This document shows, piece after piece, positions 33,331 to 42,524 of a stretch of DNA of 63,861 bases (its first letter is position 1; each line of letters starts with the position of its first letter). The notes under the pieces are model-generated. The model saw only the letters and a program-made list of their open reading frames with translations, did not search any database and had not been told where the DNA came from. Source of the stretch: DATBFG01 sp036558645 (GTDB taxonomy: Bacteria; Acidobacteriota; Terriglobia; Terriglobales; Acidobacteriaceae); the NCBI GenBank assembly GCA_036558645.1, contig DATBFG010000110.1:1-63861 (forward strand). The letters run 5' to 3'. The position numbers and the translations under genes were made by a program.

Positions 33331-35868
33331 TCAGCCCATCCCAGCGGCCGAAGAACGTGCTCGCACGGTAGAAACCTGTGGGCCTCGGTTCGCCGCTCGG
33401 GCAGCAAATATGCGACGGTGGGCTTCACGTAACACGGCTTCAGGGGTCTCTCCATCGGCGGGGCAGGAAGCATGGCTGATACTGGGCGTGAGTTGCGCCT
33501 CGGCAAAGCTGCCTCGTACACACTCGTCTACTATGTTCGCAATCCTGGACGGCAAATCGCCGACTGCCTTCACGTCACATTCGGGTGAGATTAGAACGAA
33601 TTCGCCAGTACCTACAGCTCCAATGAAACCTGGTGAATTGGCAACTCTGCGCAAACCTTCAGCGAGAGCTCGCATTAACGCATCGCTCTTGAGCGATCCG
33701 AAACGGGCACTGACTTCAGGAAAGCCGTTGATCTGGCAAAGAGTGAGCGTCAACGGAACATCCTCTTGCCGGCACCGCTCAATCTCGCGATCTAAGGTGC
33801 TCAAGATGGAGCCGGTATTCGGCAAGCCCGTAACTGGATCAACTGTGTCAGTGGCACTCTTCTGCGTACTGGCACTGTTTTCGATGATGAAACCGAGCTT
33901 CCCACAAAGTATGGTAAGCAAGCGAAGGTGTTGCTTGGTGAAGGCATCGGCCTGGGAGCGATACAACGCCAGGACCGCTACGACTCCCGAAACTGCTTCG
34001 ATGGGCACTGCAATGGCGGAGCGCAAAGTGCTGTACTTCGTCGGATCGTTGAGATAGCCCGGCTCTACAGAGGGATTACCATTTAGAATTGGCTTGCTGT
34101 TCTGTGCTACCCATCCGGACAGACCTTGCCCGATAGGAATTCTGAGGCTCGCGAACAAGCGGAAGTTGTCGCCGGAAACAAATTCTGGAATGAGTTCGTC
34201 CTGTCGCCGGAGATAAACTGCCATCGCATCGTGTGGCACAAGCTCTCTCAGCCGCAAGGAAAGCATGCCAAGGGTATCATCCAGTGTCACCCGCGAACTC
34301 AAGTCGAATAATTCCTGTGCGCGGTGACTAGCGATGATGATGCAAGATGCACCATTGTCCATGGAGTCGCGGGGCGTCGGAGGAGCTTTCTCCGTGCCGG
34401 CAAAACCGGCCGCTGGGGCCAATCCCCGCTCTACTTTGATATCAGTTGATAGCTTCGCCGGAGCTTTGGCAGGCTCTGCGTGTGCCTTTCGTTCAAGCTC
34501 GATATAGCGTCGCTGAAGAATGGCGACAACTTTCGGGTCAAAGCTTGTACCGGCTTCTGAAGCGACCCGCGCCATGGCTTCATCCAGCGGCAAAGCGCGC
34601 CGATACTGACGGTCTGAGGCAAGCGCGTCTAAACAGTCCACCGCAGCCAGAATACGTGCTCCGATTGGAATAGCCTCGCCTTGGAGACCCTGCGGATATC
34701 CACTGCCATCCCATTTCTCGTGGTGAGCACGCACGATGGGTACCACAGGATAAGGGAAATCCACCTGCTCGAGAATCTCTGCGCCGACGATGGGGTGAAT
34801 CTTCATCTTTTCAAATTCTTCCGGGGTAAGCTTCCCCGGCTTGGAGATGATGTGTTCTGGCACAGCGAGCTTACCAATATCGTGCAAGACTGAGGCAGCG
34901 CGTAGTGCCTCCACGTCGCCTTCGGAGAGGCCTAGTTCGCGGGCAACTTCCATGGCATACACTCGCACGCGTTGCAAATGTTCGTGTGTGGTCTGATCTT
35001 TGGCCTCAATCGCCAGGGCTAATGCCTCGATGGTCTGTAAGTGCAGCGCTGAAACCTGCTCAACGTGGCGTTTTTCATCTTCGAGCTTGCTCAGGTAGAG
35101 GCGATAGGATCGATAAATCAGGTAGACGGGGGGCAGAACCACGAGTGCGGACTGCCATCCGATGTGGCGATTCAAAAAACTCACGACAATGACAATGGCT
35201 GCCCCGCCCATGTAATACGGCAGCGACCAAAAATAGTTGTCTTTCCACACTCGGAGGATCGGTTTTTCTTCCGTCAGCCAGATGATGGCCGACATCACCA
35301 GTGTGTTGAAGCCGAAATATGCGACCGCCGTTAGAACCAGGGCCAAGGGCCCAGGGCCTGGAAATGCCCAACTAGTAGCCAACCGATATGCACCGTACGC
35401 CACGGCCGTCCCAACCGGCATTTGCGACACATTGAAAACCACATGGACCGGTTTTAGACGTTTGGAGGATTTCCAGTATGACTGCACCAGCGCAGCTGCA
35501 GTGCCGATCACCAACGTCTCAGCAAAGCTCAGTTCCAGCACGCCCACGAGAATGAAGAGAAAGTTGACTGACATCGTGCCGTTGACGCCAGGCAACTTGA
35601 TCTTCAGTGAGGATGTAAGCAGAGCCACAACCAGATAGCACGAAAACTTGGCTAAGTCCCCGGATTGCCAATGTCCCAGGCCTACACCAAAGCATGCCAA
35701 AGCAGCGATTGCCATGCAGGCGATAAATAGGTGGGCAATGAATTGGCGGCCGCGGGACACGTTACGATTTTTTCTTAACCTGTCGTCGATGTCCCCGCAA
35801 AACTGCAGTCGGTGCGTTACCTTGGTGTCCGGCTCAAGCGGACACAATGCCGCCGATCGGAAGGCCAT
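33331..35868 (-). CDS. Membrane HD-GYP / GAF / degenerate GGDEF protein
   Basis: An 845-residue protein with a multi-helix membrane region (about 41-255), an HD-GYP phosphodiesterase domain (about 275-455), a GAF domain (about 515-665) and a GGDEF-like domain (about 675-800). The HD pair is His329-Asp330 (LHDIGKLAVPEHI), and the family block HHEKWDGSGYP is at 382-392, so cyclic-di-GMP hydrolysis looks intact. The GGDEF signature reads GTGEF at 753-757, so diguanylate cyclase activity is probably lost and this domain may be a GTP sensor. The start is uncertain upstream of about residue 40. Confidence 0.92.
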   Translation of the reverse strand: MAFRSAALCPLEPDTKVTHRLQFCGDIDDRLRKNRNVSRGRQFIAHLFIACMAIAALACFGVGLGHWQSGDLAKFSCYLVVALLTSSLKIKLPGVNGTMSVNFLFILVGVLELSFAETLVIGTAAALVQSYWKSSKRLKPVHVVFNVSQMPVGTAVAYGAYRLATSWAFPGPGPLALVLTAVAYFGFNTLVMSAIIWLTEEKPILRVWKDNYFWSLPYYMGGAAIVIVVSFLNRHIGWQSALVVLPPVYLIYRSYRLYLSKLEDEKRHVEQVSALHLQTIEALALAIEAKDQTTHEHLQRVRVYAMEVARELGLSEGDVEALRAASVLHDIGKLAVPEHIISKPGKLTPEEFEKMKIHPIVGAEILEQVDFPYPVVPIVRAHHEKWDGSGYPQGLQGEAIPIGARILAAVDCLDALASDRQYRRALPLDEAMARVASEAGTSFDPKVVAILQRRYIELERKAHAEPAKAPAKLSTDIKVERGLAPAAGFAGTEKAPPTPRDSMDNGASCIIIASHRAQELFDLSSRVTLDDTLGMLSLRLRELVPHDAMAVYLRRQDELIPEFVSGDNFRLFASLRIPIGQGLSGWVAQNSKPILNGNPSVEPGYLNDPTKYSTLRSAIAVPIEAVSGVVAVLALYRSQADAFTKQHLRLLTILCGKLGFIIENSASTQKSATDTVDPVTGLPNTGSILSTLDREIERCRQEDVPLTLTLCQINGFPEVSARFGSLKSDALMRALAEGLRRVANSPGFIGAVGTGEFVLISPECDVKAVGDLPSRIANIVDECVRGSFAEAQLTPSISHASCPADGETPEAVLREAHRRIFAARAANRGPQVSTVRARSSAAGMG

Positions 35869-36102
35869 AGTTGTTTGTTTTCTTCGTCATGCGGTAGTGG
35901 CCGGAGGCCAGCTTAGGCAAGCATCGGACAAGTTGTCCTATTCCCATCTTGGGAGAGCGACATTTTGGCAGGTACACCCTCAGCCATATTGGCGTAAGGC
36001 ATTGATTTTTAAGCACAACTCCATTTCGGTACCAAATCTGCAATTACAGTCGGCGTCGCTCCCCCCGAGGTGAGTTGTCTCTTGCCGAGGAGAGGATTGG
36101 GT

Positions 36103-37800
36103 ATGCGGAAGCTGTTCATACTGGGGTTGATTGCAGCGGTAACGTTAGCTCACGCCGACGACACACGATTGTCGCCGGACCTCAAGAAGTATTCCGCGTC
36201 GAAGGCTACGGTCATCGTCCAGTACAATCAGCCGCCGAGCCTCCTTGATCTGCAGCTGATTACCACACTGACCGGCACGATCCTAGGAAAGCTGCCGTTG
36301 GTAAATGCGATTGTCGCCAGCCTGCCGCTCAACAAGATTGTCAACCTTTCTAATCAGCAGAATGTTAGGTACGTATCATTGGATCGTTCGTTACGCCCGA
36401 GCCTGAGCAATGCAGCTCCCGCGGTGAACGCTTTTTCCGCTTGGCAGTCCGGATACACCGGATCAGGCGTTGGGGTTGCGCTCATAGATAGCGGGGTGAC
36501 AAACCACCCGGACTTGAAGGGCGGATTGCTGGGCCTATCTCGCGTGGTCTGGAATCAGAACTTTGTTCCAGGGACTCTGAGCGCTAGCGACGAATATGGT
36601 CATGGAACACACATAGCCGGACTGATTGCCGGCAATGGAGCCAGTTCGACCGGGTCAAAGTACACCAAGACTTTCAAGGGCATCGCACCGGACGCGAAGC
36701 TGATCAATCTGCGCGTGCTCGATAAGAATGGCGTCGGAACGGACAGCGCGGTCATCTCAGCGATCAACACAGCCATCACCTTGAAGCTTCTGTACAACAT
36801 TCGGGTAATCAACCTGTCTTTGAGTCGCCCAGTATTCGAAAGCTACAAGCTCGACCCTGTGTGCCAGGCCGTGGAAGCAGCCTGGAAGAACGGCATCGTG
36901 GTGGTCGTAGCAGCTGGAAACAACGGGCGTTACCTAGACACGAATGGCTACGCGACGGTTACTTCTCCGGGCAACGATCCTTACGTAATCACCGTTGGTG
37001 CAATGAAGCCGATGGGAACGCCGGGCCGCAATGACGATCTGATCGCCAGCTACAGTTCAAAAGGGCCAAGCGCAATCGACCATATCGCAAAGCCCGATGT
37101 GGTTGCACCTGGCAATCTCTTGGTCTCATTGGAAGCTCCTGGAACTCTCTACAACACGTATCCAGGAAACCGTGTCCCTTACAGCTATTACATGGTGGGT
37201 GGAAGCAAGGCACCATCGAGCACATATTTCACCCTCAGCGGAACCAGCATGGCGACAGGAGTTGTCAGTGGAATCGTAGCCGACCTCCTGGAGAAGAGTC
37301 CGCGCTTAACACCCGACCAAGTGAAAGCACGGCTGATGAAGACGGCATGGAAATCTTTCCCTGCTTCCAGCAGCACAACTGATCCAGAGACCGGAATCAC
37401 CTACACGTCGCAGTACGATGTGTTCACGGTAGGCGCGGGCTACGTCGACGTCGATAGCGCGTTGGCGAGCACTGACACCGCGACAAAAAACGCCTTGTCA
37501 CCGGCTGTAGCGTTCGACGCCAAGTCGGGCAAGGTATACATGCTTTCCGATCCATCCGCGGTCTGGAATAGCTCGGCAATGTGGGGCAGCACAACCGTTT
37601 GGGGATCGTCGCAGTTCGTAGGTGGGAGTTCAGCGATGTGGGGCTCGAGCGCGTTGTGGGGATCCTCTGCGATGTGGGGTTCAAGCACGGAAGATGGGTT
37701 CGATACTGTCTGGGCAAACAGCGCGATGTGGGGAAGCAGCGCTATGTGGGGTAGTAGCGCGATGTGGGGTAGCAGCGTAGAAGACGGCGAACAAAACTAG
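36103..37800 (+). CDS. Secreted subtilisin-family (S8) protease with C-terminal WGSS repeats
   Basis: From the ATG at 36103 (GAGGAGAGG upstream) the protein has 565 residues. A signal peptide (LFILGLIAAVTLAHA) precedes an I9-type propeptide region and the S8 domain with catalytic Asp129 (ALIDSGV), His167 (YGHGTHIAGL) and Ser382 (SGTSMATGVVSG). Residues about 486-558 are built of hexapeptide-like units (SAMWGS and variants), rich in Trp, Ser and Gly. It stands alone with a bidirectional terminator after it. Extracellular protein degradation is the likely role; the repeat tail may bind cell surface or carbohydrate, which is inference. Confidence 0.94.
   Translation: MRKLFILGLIAAVTLAHADDTRLSPDLKKYSASKATVIVQYNQPPSLLDLQLITTLTGTILGKLPLVNAIVASLPLNKIVNLSNQQNVRYVSLDRSLRPSLSNAAPAVNAFSAWQSGYTGSGVGVALIDSGVTNHPDLKGGLLGLSRVVWNQNFVPGTLSASDEYGHGTHIAGLIAGNGASSTGSKYTKTFKGIAPDAKLINLRVLDKNGVGTDSAVISAINTAITLKLLYNIRVINLSLSRPVFESYKLDPVCQAVEAAWKNGIVVVVAAGNNGRYLDTNGYATVTSPGNDPYVITVGAMKPMGTPGRNDDLIASYSSKGPSAIDHIAKPDVVAPGNLLVSLEAPGTLYNTYPGNRVPYSYYMVGGSKAPSSTYFTLSGTSMATGVVSGIVADLLEKSPRLTPDQVKARLMKTAWKSFPASSSTTDPETGITYTSQYDVFTVGAGYVDVDSALASTDTATKNALSPAVAFDAKSGKVYMLSDPSAVWNSSAMWGSTTVWGSSQFVGGSSAMWGSSALWGSSAMWGSSTEDGFDTVWANSAMWGSSAMWGSSAMWGSSVEDGEQN
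37558..37776 (+). repeat. Tandem repeats encoding AMWGSS units
   Basis: About eight degenerate 18-nt units with the core GCGATGTGGGGNAGC encode variants of S-A-M-W-G-S at the C-terminus of the subtilase. Several adjacent units are identical at protein level (AMWGSS three times in a row near the end). Confidence 0.85.
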
Positions 37801-37815
37801 ATCGTCGAAGAACAC

Positions 37816-37863
37816 AAATCCGTTGTCGTCTCACTGCCCGCAGCGAGCGACAACGGATTTTCT
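37816..37863. terminator. Bidirectional terminator between subtilase and NRPS
   Basis: A 13-bp stem AAATCCGTTGTCG/CGACAACGGATTT (37816-37828 with 37848-37860) is followed by TCTCG on the plus strand and by GTGTTCTT after the AAATCC arm on the minus strand. It lies between the convergent genes. Confidence 0.85.
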
Positions 37864-37886
37864 CGTTTGTAGCTTCTCGATAAGAC

Positions 37887-40800
37887 TTAGGCGGCAGTTC
37901 TCGACGCTACGGTTGTAAGCGCCTTGTCGAGGCTTTTCTTCAGTTCTTGTGCCACGATTGTTACGTTTGGAGGCAACAGCACGTGCTTGTGGTCGCCGGG
38001 AACTTCGAAGACGTCAACCCCTCCGACGGCAATCTGCTTCCAGCCCAAGTCCGAATCATCATAGCGGCCCATGGGTCTCTCTGCCGGTCGGAATAATGCT
38101 ACGTGACCGGGATATGGAATCACCTCACGATCCGTAATTGCGGCTCGTGCAGTCAGGCGAAATTGCTGACGCAGAAAACCGGGTAATGGACGTCCCATCC
38201 AGCGGAATAATGCGTTTCCACTCCACCACACGCGGTTGATCATGTGCCAGCGCATTTCTACGAAGAAGGCCTTCTTTTGTTGGCGGTCACCGTGGACGAA
38301 ACGTTGCAGGTGCCACTTGATATGGCCGGCTTTCAACCATACTTTTTCTGTGGTCGATTGCGGGGCGTAGCCCGGCGCAGCCGAATCGAAGATGGCGAGC
38401 AAGGCTACTTCTTCACCGAGACGGTACAACTCACGGGCAATGGCGTAAGCGACTCGTCCCGCCAGGCAGACGCCACCCAGAAAATAAGGACCTTTGGGTT
38501 GAACTGTTCGGATCTTGTCGACCAGTTCCAATGCGATGTCCTGCATCGTCCGTTCAGTTTGGTTTTCGAAGAGATTGTCGTAAGGCACCGCGTAGACAGT
38601 ATGTTCGGAACCGAGTTCAGCCGCGAGAGCGCGATATCCCATTCGGGCGTGCACGAAGAATAGCGGCGGCTTGGAGGACGTTCCCGCCTGTACTTGCACC
38701 AGCCATGGCGATGACCATCCCTGCAGCTTCAAGATCGCTGCCAACCTCTCCACGGTCGGCGCCTGGAACAATGTAGCGAGGGTTAAACGCTTGCCAAATT
38801 CTTTTTCAATCCTCGTAAGGAGCGTCGCCCCAAGAACAGAGTGGCCGCCGAGATCGAAGAAATTATCGTTGATGCCGACGGGATGAGTATTCAGACATTC
38901 TTCCCAGATTCCGGTGAGCTGTTCTTCCAACTCATCCCTGGGGGCGACGAATCCCGCCTCGGTTCGCATATCATCCGGAACAGGTAGTGCCTTCAGATCA
39001 ATCTTCCCGCTGGAGGTCAATGGCAGGGACTCCAGGAAGACGAAGGCTGAAGGGACCATATACTCCGGCAACGTCTCGCGAAGAGACGCACGAATGCGAG
39101 ACGCAACCGTTTCCGTGCACTCGTTGTTTACAGCATCTTGCGAGCAGGATTTGGGAACGATGTAAGCGACAAGTCGTTTGCCCGTGGAGGCATCCTCGCG
39201 GGCGGCAATCGTTGCCTGGTGGACCAATGGGTGTTGGTTGAGAGCAGATTCTACTTCGCCCAACTCGATGCGATGGCCTCGGACCTTCACTTGACGATCG
39301 ACGCGCGAGAGGTACTCAAAGGCTCCGTCTGGCCGCTGCCTGACCAGATCGCCGGAGCGATACATTCTCGCTCCCTCGTCGCCCACAAAGGGTTCCCTGA
39401 TAAATCTTTCCCGGGTTACATCTTCAGCATTGAGATAGCCACGGGACAGGCCATCCCCACCGATATAGAGCTCGCCTGGAACACCCATGGGCACAGGATT
39501 AAGTCGAGCGTCGAGCGCATAAAACCGATTGTTAGCGATCGGGTGTCCGATGGAAACAGAGCGTACATCGTTGCGCTCGACCTCGTGCATGGACGACCAG
39601 ATGCCAGTCTCGGTAAGGCCGTACATGTTGTGGAGGGAGTCGCAACGATCAAGGATCTCATCCGCCAAACCGCGTGATAACGGCTCGCCACCGGAAAAGG
39701 CGTGCAGCCGCCTTGTGCCCTTCCAGCCGGCAGCAATCAACATTCGCCAACTCGTGGGAGTCGCCTGTACGACGGTAGCGTGTGACCGATGCAGAGCTTC
39801 GATCAGCAATCGGCCATCCGTAACCTCCTCGCGACTCGCAACCACGACTCGTGAGCCAATAGTCAACGGATAAAGCAATTCAAGTACCGCGATGTCGAAA
39901 GTGGGTGTCGATATTGCGAGAACAACATCCTCGGCGGAAATCGCGCCAGCCTGATTCAATGCGGCAAAGAAATTCACCACTGCCCGGTGTTCGATCTGCA
40001 CCGCCTTCGGCTTTCCAGTGGAACCTGATGTGAAGATCACGTATGCAAGGTTGCGACTACTTGCCGGGCTTTCTATCTGAGTTGCCGCATCTTCGGTTCC
40101 CTGCCCAGAAGTATGCTCGAGCGAAATCATGCGGACTGCGGGTGTAAGCTCGTTTGTATCGAAGGCCGCCTTGAACGTAAGCAGGAACTGTAAGCCAGAG
40201 TCGCGAATAAGGCCGATGCGTCGCTGCATGGGATGCGCAGGATCAAAGGGGACATAAGCGCCTCCGGCCTTTAGTACAGCGATCATGGCGACGACCATTT
40301 CGATAGAGCGCTCTGCGCAAATTCCTACAAGGGTTTCGCGCGTGATGCCAGCACGACAGAGAACCCATGCCAAATGGTTTACGTGATTCATGAGCTGCTT
40401 GTAGGTAAGAGATCGCTCGCCGAACTCCAGAGCTACGGCTTCCGGGGTGCGTTCTGCCTGGGCTTCAATCTGCTCGTGAATCGTGGCGTTCTGTGGGAAA
40501 TCAAGTTTTGTTTGATTCCAGCGGGTGACCACTTCCCTTCGCTCGGCCTCTGTCAGCAACGGCAGGTCTGACACACGAATGTTCGCATCAACGACTGCCG
40601 ATTCCATCATCGTCTCGAGACTAGCCAGCATCCGGCGAGCCATCTGCGCATCCATCAGCGCTGAGTTGTACTCCAAGGAGAGATGGAAACCCTTTACGCA
40701 GTCGACTATGCACAGACTCAAGTCGAACTTCGCGGTGCCATTGTGTACCGGAACTTCAACTGACTTTGTTCCGCTGAGGTTGAGTTCGTGCCAGGTAGCG

Positions 40801-42005
40801 TCTTCGTAATTGATGAGGGCCTGGAACAGTGGATTACGACCCGGGGCGCGCTCTGGGCGCAAGGCTGCGACAACCGCCTCAAATGGAACATCCTGATTGG
40901 CATAGGCACCAAGGGAAACTCCACGCACACGCTTCAACAATTCACGGAAAGTAAGGTCCTCGTGGAATTGGGTACGGAGTGCCATCATGTTGGAAAAGAA
41001 TCCGATTGACTTCGAAGTCTCCTCCCGAGTGCGATGGGTCATTGCGGAGCCGACGACTATGTCAGACTGGCCGGAGTAGCGGGACAGTAGAGCCTGATAT
41101 GCGGCCAACAAGCCCATGAATGTGGTTACGCCGCTTCGCCTGGACAATGTTTTGAACGCGTTACTTAGCTCGGGAGATAACGACCGATACTCAATGCCAC
41201 CTTCGAATCCGCTCGTTGTCCTCAGGTGAGTGTCCGATGGCAGCTCGAGTACGGCAGGAACACCCTTCAGTTGTTCTGACCAATAGGCTAGCTGTTTCTG
41301 CTTTATCTCATCAGTAAGGGCCTCGCGCTGCCAACGGGTGAAATCACGGCACTGCATGACCGGAGGAGGAAGCGTGGGAGAAACACCAGTCACGGCCGCC
41401 GAATAAAAATGAGCCAACTCCTGGAGTAGTACACCCATCGCCGGACCATCTGCCGCGATGTGATGTACGGTAAGTACCAGGGTGCCTTCCGTGTCAGTTG
41501 TGCGGAAGGCTGCTGCGTGCAGCATCAGATCGCGTGACAAGTCAAAGGGTCTGCGGACTTCATCGAGAATGCATTTTTCGAGTTGGAAGCATCGATCGTT
41601 ATCGGGAACGGTACGCAGATCAGTGGTGACAACAACTAGCTGATCGTTGATCACGCAGGGGAGTACTTCGCCTTGGGCTTCGCGATAACAAGTGCGCAAC
41701 GCCTCATGGCGCTCGACGATCCGGTTCAGACTCCAGCTTAGGGCCTCCAGATCGAGCGGACCAGTGACTCGCCATGCAAGCGGGACGTTATAGGCAATAG
41801 CGCCAGAGTCGGCACTGGAGATCACCCAAATGCGCTGCTCCCCAAAGGAAAGTCCTACGGAGGGGCCCTCTTGCGCAACGATCGGAGAGTACTTCGGAAA
41901 TTCGCGGAGATGGCGCTTCCAGTCCCAGGCGGCAGAGGCTGGTGAAGGCGCAAGAGGAGACACGTCTCCTCCGCGCACTAACCCGTTACTGACTGCTTCG
42001 GCCAT
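37887..42005 (-). CDS. Single-module non-ribosomal peptide synthetase (C-A-T-TE)
   Basis: A 1372-residue enzyme. The condensation domain (about 50-480) has the active HHIAADG at 181-187. The adenylation domain (about 505-1010) has FTSGSTGKPKA at 658-668, YRSGDLVRQRPDG, VKVRGHRIELGEVE and Lys1001. The carrier domain has Ser1056 in DLGGHSVLG and is complete. The thioesterase (about 1112-1360) has Cys1180 in GGVCLAG where most have serine, with Asp1208 and His1339 as likely partners. Reading the specificity pocket by eye gives D-I-L-Q-A-S-M-I-W-K, which matches the glycine code at seven of ten positions. It is preceded by a free acyl carrier gene 16 nt upstream, so the donor may be an acyl-ACP and the product an acyl-amino acid or a peptide. 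Product unknown. Confidence 0.95.
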   Translation of the reverse strand: MAEAVSNGLVRGGDVSPLAPSPASAAWDWKRHLREFPKYSPIVAQEGPSVGLSFGEQRIWVISSADSGAIAYNVPLAWRVTGPLDLEALSWSLNRIVERHEALRTCYREAQGEVLPCVINDQLVVVTTDLRTVPDNDRCFQLEKCILDEVRRPFDLSRDLMLHAAAFRTTDTEGTLVLTVHHIAADGPAMGVLLQELAHFYSAAVTGVSPTLPPPVMQCRDFTRWQREALTDEIKQKQLAYWSEQLKGVPAVLELPSDTHLRTTSGFEGGIEYRSLSPELSNAFKTLSRRSGVTTFMGLLAAYQALLSRYSGQSDIVVGSAMTHRTREETSKSIGFFSNMMALRTQFHEDLTFRELLKRVRGVSLGAYANQDVPFEAVVAALRPERAPGRNPLFQALINYEDATWHELNLSGTKSVEVPVHNGTAKFDLSLCIVDCVKGFHLSLEYNSALMDAQMARRMLASLETMMESAVVDANIRVSDLPLLTEAERREVVTRWNQTKLDFPQNATIHEQIEAQAERTPEAVALEFGERSLTYKQLMNHVNHLAWVLCRAGITRETLVGICAERSIEMVVAMIAVLKAGGAYVPFDPAHPMQRRIGLIRDSGLQFLLTFKAAFDTNELTPAVRMISLEHTSGQGTEDAATQIESPASSRNLAYVIFTSGSTGKPKAVQIEHRAVVNFFAALNQAGAISAEDVVLAISTPTFDIAVLELLYPLTIGSRVVVASREEVTDGRLLIEALHRSHATVVQATPTSWRMLIAAGWKGTRRLHAFSGGEPLSRGLADEILDRCDSLHNMYGLTETGIWSSMHEVERNDVRSVSIGHPIANNRFYALDARLNPVPMGVPGELYIGGDGLSRGYLNAEDVTRERFIREPFVGDEGARMYRSGDLVRQRPDGAFEYLSRVDRQVKVRGHRIELGEVESALNQHPLVHQATIAAREDASTGKRLVAYIVPKSCSQDAVNNECTETVASRIRASLRETLPEYMVPSAFVFLESLPLTSSGKIDLKALPVPDDMRTEAGFVAPRDELEEQLTGIWEECLNTHPVGINDNFFDLGGHSVLGATLLTRIEKEFGKRLTLATLFQAPTVERLAAILKLQGWSSPWLVQVQAGTSSKPPLFFVHARMGYRALAAELGSEHTVYAVPYDNLFENQTERTMQDIALELVDKIRTVQPKGPYFLGGVCLAGRVAYAIARELYRLGEEVALLAIFDSAAPGYAPQSTTEKVWLKAGHIKWHLQRFVHGDRQQKKAFFVEMRWHMINRVWWSGNALFRWMGRPLPGFLRQQFRLTARAAITDREVIPYPGHVALFRPAERPMGRYDDSDLGWKQIAVGGVDVFEVPGDHKHVLLPPNVTIVAQELKKSLDKALTTVASRTAA

Positions 42006-42021
42006 GACGAAGAGCCAATGA

Positions 42022-42336
42022 TCAGACGGTGGTCATTTCGACTGATTGCGCTGATTGCGGTACAGCCACTGGTTCGTCGCAACCAACCTTTCGACTTACA
42101 AACGCCGTGATCAGATCGATCGTTTCGAAGTTTTCCGGGAGAATATCTGTATCGTCAATGGTGAGGGGGAAGGCTTCTTCTAGGAAAGCAATCAACCGGA
42201 ATACACCGAGAGAATCCACGACATTTCGTTTCATCAACGATTCGTCGTCAGCGATTCCGGTGACTCCTTTGTTGTTGCCATACTCTGCGATGAAATCTCG
42301 AACTTGGGCCCGAATGGAATTAGCGTCAAGGCTCAT
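42022..42336 (-). CDS. Free-standing acyl carrier protein
   Basis: A 104-residue small acidic protein with the phosphopantetheine-accepting motif VVDSLGVFRLIAFLEE (Ser in DSLG) and the helical pattern of ACPs (FPLTIDDTDILPENFETIDLI). The ATG at 42336 follows TTGGGGGTG; a longer frame reaches 42387. Residues after about 85 form an unusual Pro/Glu/Val-rich tail. It lies just upstream of the NRPS on the same strand, and so probably hands acyl chains to it or to the divergently encoded ketosynthases. Confidence 0.88.
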   Translation of the reverse strand: MSLDANSIRAQVRDFIAEYGNNKGVTGIADDESLMKRNVVDSLGVFRLIAFLEEAFPLTIDDTDILPENFETIDLITAFVSRKVGCDEPVAVPQSAQSVEMTTV

Positions 42337-42438
42337 AACACCCCCAAGTGTTTCGGGATTGTATGTCGGTTCAGGTGAAAATAACAAGCATGTAATTTAA
42401 AAAATACCGATAAGTAAAACTGTGAAAATTTTTGCATG

Positions 42439-42467
42439 TTGACAACGCACTATCTAGAGGCTAATAC
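42439..42467 (+). promoter_or_regulatory. Putative sigma-70-type promoter of the ketosynthase operon
   Basis: A perfect -35 TTGACA (42439-42444), 17-nt spacer and TAATAC (42462-42467, about half matched to the -10 consensus) lie 58 nt before the first ketosynthase gene. The divergent intergenic region (42337-42524) is AT-rich around 42380-42440 and could also hold the promoter of the carrier/NRPS unit. Confidence 0.42.
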
Positions 42468-42524
42468 TTTCCACCGCTCGGGACCTTCCCCCTTTTCATT
42501 CGGCACTTAAGCCACTCGAAGCAG

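Noticed and set aside
37558..37776. CRISPR-like or intergenic tandem repeat
   Set aside because: The 18-nt units are in frame in the subtilase, lack spacers and encode the WGSS tail.
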